From Bacteroidales bacterium UBA1458 (GTDB lineage Bacteria > Bacteroidota > Bacteroidia > Bacteroidales > VadinHA17): a stretch of 8,180 nt of DNA. Each line of letters begins with the position of its first letter. The stretch's first letter is position 1. The stretch lies in the NCBI GenBank assembly GCA_002325785.1, contig DCSU01000014.1, positions 4,786-12,965 on the forward strand. Direction: 5' to 3'. This document shows positions 5,494 to 8,180 of the stretch, one piece after another. The translations under genes were made by a program, and so were the position numbers. The notes under the pieces are model-generated. The model was not told the origin of the DNA. It saw only the letters and a list, made by a program, of their open reading frames with translations, and ran no database searches.

Positions 5494-6521
5494 ATACTTA
5501 TATTATTAAGCTCACTTAACAGCCGGTCGTTTTCGCTCCTGGTGCCGGTGGTTATGCGGAGGCAACCGCTTACCTCACGACTCCTGTTTCTGATGATGAT
5601 ATTTTTGGCTATCAGTTCATTATACACTTTGTCGGCATCCTTCACCCGCACAAGCAGAAAGTTAGCGTCAGAAGGCCAGACCTTCTCAACCAACGGAATC
5701 ATCTCCAGCTTCTCCGCCAGTCTCTTCCGTTCGGCAATCAGGGTATCTGTCTGAACAGCAACCGGTCTTATGTCCTTCAGCCTCTCCATTGCAGCCTGCT
5801 GGTTCAGGAGGCTGATGTTATAGGGAGGTTTCATCCGAAAGAAGTATTTCAGAATCTCCGGTGATGCAAAAGCCATTCCTACCCGTGCCGCTGCCATGCC
5901 CAAAGCCTTGCTGAAGGTCTGCATGACTATCAGGTTGTCATACTGCGCAATCTTTTCCACGAATGAAGGTCTCCCGCTGAAATCGGCATAGGCCTCATCA
6001 AGTACCACAATACCGCGGAAATTGCGTATAATGAACTCAATTCTGCCGGTATCCATACAGTTACCTGTAGGATTGTTCGGTGAACAGATGAAGATCAGTT
6101 TTATACGCTCATCTTCAAGCAGCGGGGTGACTCCGGATAGATCAATATCGAAGTTTTCATCGAGGGGCACTTTAATCAGCCCAACATCATTTACTGCCGC
6201 TGAAACCTGGTACATTCCGTAGGTTGGAGGAAATATCACCGCCCTGTCGGTTCCCGGCTTGCAGAAGATCCGGTAGCAAAGATCAATCACCTCATCGCTC
6301 CCGTTTCCAAGAAAGATGTTTTCTTCAGCTATACCCTTAAGGTTGCTGATGGAAGCTCTTAGCTCCCTCTGGCGTGGATCGGGATACCTGTTGAGAGGGC
6401 CGAAGGGACTCTCGTTGGCATCAAGGAATATTCCCTCTTTCCCTTCATATTCATCCCTGGCACATGAGTATGGCACCAGTGCTCTCACGTTAGGCCTGAC
6501 AAGGTTATCGGTTCTGTTCAT
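5490..6521 (-). CDS. hisC: Histidinol-phosphate aminotransferase HisC
   Basis: A 343-residue fold-type I PLP aminotransferase that transfers an amino group from glutamate to imidazole acetol phosphate, giving histidinol phosphate. Visible motifs are LDANESPFGP (33-42), Y46 in the NRYPDP segment, GNGSDEVID (72-80), SPNNPTGN (147-154), D175 in VLDEAYADF (contacts the pyridine nitrogen), the PLP lysine K205 in TFSKALGMAAARVG with R213, and R322 in LRITTGT (substrate carboxylate or phosphate end). Length is typical. The start is the ATG at 6519-6521, inside the last codons of hisD, giving a 17-nt overlap. No closer in-frame ATG would preserve the conserved N-terminus. The 3' end overlaps hisB by ATGA. 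HisC homologues can show side activity on aromatic amino acids, but the operon position makes the histidine role clear. Confidence 0.96.
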   Translation of the reverse strand: MNRTDNLVRPNVRALVPYSCARDEYEGKEGIFLDANESPFGPLNRYPDPRQRELRASISNLKGIAEENIFLGNGSDEVIDLCYRIFCKPGTDRAVIFPPTYGMYQVSAAVNDVGLIKVPLDENFDIDLSGVTPLLEDERIKLIFICSPNNPTGNCMDTGRIEFIIRNFRGIVVLDEAYADFSGRPSFVEKIAQYDNLIVMQTFSKALGMAAARVGMAFASPEILKYFFRMKPPYNISLLNQQAAMERLKDIRPVAVQTDTLIAERKRLAEKLEMIPLVEKVWPSDANFLLVRVKDADKVYNELIAKNIIIRNRSREVSGCLRITTGTRSENDRLLSELNNISI

Positions 6522-7803
6522 CGTTAAGATATTTTAGTCTGACTGTTACTGCATTGCGGTGCCCCCCGAGCATCTCTGCTCCGGCCAACAATTCAGTTGC
6601 AGGACCAATATTCAATAAGCCGCGCTCCGTCACCTCCTGGAAGAAGATCTTCTTCATAAAACTACCGGTTGATAAGCCGCTGTAACTTCGGGCATATCCT
6701 CCGGTGGGAAGGGTGTGATTTGGTCCGGTCATGTAGTCGCCTGTACTTTCGCTGCTGAAATTCCCCAAAAATACTGATCCGGCGTTTACCACAGCAGCAG
6801 CATGCAGGTGAGGATCGGAAGTTGCGAGGATCAGATGTTCGGGTGCGTACCGGTTGCTGATTTTCAGGCACTCATCAATAGTGTCAAGCAGTATCAGCGA
6901 GCTGTTTTCAAGCGACTGCAGGGCGATACTGTTTCTCTGCAGCTGTGCTGCCTGCCGCTCCAGCTCATTTTTTACCAGGTCAATCATTAATCTGCTGTCA
7001 GTAAGCATTATAACCTGGCTGTCAGCACCATGTTCCGCCTGTGAGAGCAGGTCGGCGGCCACAAAGGCGGGGTTGGCGGTCTCATCGACAATGACCAGAA
7101 CCTCACTTGGGCCGGCAGGCATATCTGTTGCTATGCCATCAAGCCTGACCAGATCTTTGGCCCTGGTGACATACCTGTTTCCGGGTCCGAATATTTTATA
7201 GACCCTGGGGATTGTCTCTGTCCCGTACGCCATGGCCGCTATGGCCTGTGCACCGCCGACAGCGTATATGGTTGTAACACCTGCCAGCGAGGCTGCGTAG
7301 AGGATAAGCGGACTGACTTTTCCGTCTTTGCCGGGAGGTGTACAAATGATGATATCACGGCAGCCGGCAAGGCGTGCCGGTATGGCAAGCATCATAACGG
7401 TGGAGAAAAGCGGAGCGGTCCCTCCGGGGACATATAAACCCACCTTCTCTATTGCAACATCACGGCTCCAGCATTTTACTCCTTCTGCAGTATTCACCAC
7501 CTCTGTTCCCTGCAGCTGTGCAGAGTGAAAGGCCCTGATGTTTGAAGAGGCGTCAAGCATGGCTTGCCTGAGAGGCTCAGGCACATGTTTCTCCGCCTCC
7601 TGAAGTGAGTTATCATCCACCTTGAATGATGCCGGAGCATAGCCATCAAATTTTTCTGAGAATTCACGCAGGGCGGCATCACCCTCTGTCCTGACCCTGG
7701 CAAGCACCTCACGCACACTTGTATCAATGTCGGCGTTGCCTGCAGAAGGCCTGTTCAGGGCGGCATTGATTTCAGCCTGTCCCGGATATATCAGTATCTT
7801 CAT
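6505..7803 (-). CDS. hisD: Histidinol dehydrogenase HisD
   Basis: A 432-residue zinc- and NAD-dependent enzyme catalysing the last two oxidations, histidinol to histidinal to histidine. Marks in order are GLYVPGGTAPLFSTVMM (122-138), AVGGAQAIAAMAYGT (181-195), FGPGNRYVTRAK (205-216), GPSEVLVI (231-238), the zinc ligands Q255 and H258 in SQAEHGADSQ, the catalytic pair E322-H323 in RYAPEHL, zinc ligand D356 in GDYMTGPNHTLPT, and the C-terminal zinc ligand H415 in GGHRNAVTVR. All residues known to matter in E. coli HisD are present and the length is standard. The ATG (7801-7803) shares one base with the hisG stop (TAATG), which points to reinitiation. The 3' end overlaps hisC by 17 nt. Confidence 0.97.
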   Translation of the reverse strand: MKILIYPGQAEINAALNRPSAGNADIDTSVREVLARVRTEGDAALREFSEKFDGYAPASFKVDDNSLQEAEKHVPEPLRQAMLDASSNIRAFHSAQLQGTEVVNTAEGVKCWSRDVAIEKVGLYVPGGTAPLFSTVMMLAIPARLAGCRDIIICTPPGKDGKVSPLILYAASLAGVTTIYAVGGAQAIAAMAYGTETIPRVYKIFGPGNRYVTRAKDLVRLDGIATDMPAGPSEVLVIVDETANPAFVAADLLSQAEHGADSQVIMLTDSRLMIDLVKNELERQAAQLQRNSIALQSLENSSLILLDTIDECLKISNRYAPEHLILATSDPHLHAAAVVNAGSVFLGNFSSESTGDYMTGPNHTLPTGGYARSYSGLSTGSFMKKIFFQEVTERGLLNIGPATELLAGAEMLGGHRNAVTVRLKYLNDEQNR

Positions 7804-8180
7804 TACAGTATCATTTTTTCTATAGGTATGACCAGGATACCTTCGGCCCCTGCTGCTCTGAGCTGGTCGATCCTCTCCCAGAACTCATCTTCCTTCACAA
7901 CGGAGTGGAGGCTGCACCATCCTTTTTCCGCCAGCGGCAGTATTGTAGGGCTCTTCATTCCGGGCAGGATCCTGCAAATTTCACTCACCGCCTCTTCGGG
8001 TGCATTAAGGAGGATGTACTTGTTCTCCCTGGCATTCTTTACGGCTCTGATACGGAATAGTAGCTTCTCAAGTATCTTTTTCTTCTCCCCGCTGATGTCT
8101 CGGTTTGCAATTATGACTGCCTGGCTCTTCATGATCGTTTCCACCTCGCGGAGGCCGTTGGTCAGCAGGGTGCTGCCGGA
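7803..8180 (-). CDS. hisG: ATP phosphoribosyltransferase HisG, long form (3' part, cut by window edge)
   Basis: The last 125 residues of HisG, the first and feedback-controlled enzyme of the pathway (ATP + PRPP to PR-ATP). The frame is open to the window end at 8180, so the start lies outside; a GTG at 8144 is internal, because conserved HisG residues (SGSTLLTNGLREVE) continue upstream of it. The visible part has the end of the catalytic region, then from about residue 52 the C-terminal ACT-like regulatory domain, with SPTILPLAEKGWCSLHSVV and the typical ending GAEGILVIPIEKM. Presence of this domain marks the long form, which binds histidine for feedback inhibition as a hexamer and does not need HisZ. 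It is the most upstream his gene in the window; promoter and any his leader would lie beyond the edge. Its TAA shares a base with the hisD ATG. Confidence 0.95.
   Translation of the reverse strand, partial: SGSTLLTNGLREVETIMKSQAVIIANRDISGEKKKILEKLLFRIRAVKNARENKYILLNAPEEAVSEICRILPGMKSPTILPLAEKGWCSLHSVVKEDEFWERIDQLRAAGAEGILVIPIEKMIL

Noticed and set aside
7803..8144. GTG at 8144 as the start of a separate 113-residue protein
   Set aside because: Typical HisG residues continue in frame upstream to the window edge, so this is an internal codon of a truncated hisG.

Overview
The window reads as a chromosomal amino-acid biosynthesis locus of a member of the Bacteroidota, probably Bacteroidales-like. 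The reasons are the compact gene order hisG-D-C-B-H-A-F-IE, a bifunctional HisB and a HisIE fusion, a long-form HisG, start codons preceded by AT-rich sequence without Shine-Dalgarno motifs, and a possible TTTG / TAnnTTT-type promoter. Genus cannot be told from the sequence. All genes lie on the minus strand, so transcription runs from high to low coordinates.

Layout in transcription order: the 3' part of hisG (cut by the window edge), hisD, hisC, hisB, hisH, hisA and hisF form an unbroken chain. Every junction overlaps, by 1, 17, 4, 4, 4 and 7 nt. A 109-bp gap (2259-2367) holding a 12-bp inverted repeat and a separate GC-rich palindrome then precedes hisIE. Together these encode every step from PRPP + ATP to histidine except those handled by the N-terminal part of hisG, which lies outside the window. 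HisB supplies both the dehydratase and the histidinol-phosphate phosphatase, and HisH plus HisF form the IGP synthase.

After hisIE comes a 232-bp spacer and then a TrpB2-type tryptophan synthase beta chain gene with no trpA nearby. The spacer is the most interesting part of the window. It encodes a 14-residue peptide, MEEFTLYNWRWCSS, with two Trp codons. Downstream lies a perfect 13-bp GC-rich hairpin followed by a T-rich stretch, only 31 nt before the trpB2 start. Alternative 1:2, 2:3 and 3:4 pairings can be drawn. This has the layout of a classical ribosome-mediated tryptophan attenuator controlling an orphan trpB2, and it suggests that the gene serves tryptophan supply and is induced by Trp starvation independently of the his genes.

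The first 64 bases, downstream of trpB2, hold three different short 7-bp tandem repeats and no recognisable gene. No mobile element, CRISPR array, tRNA or rRNA was seen. The his genes themselves look intact and ordinary.
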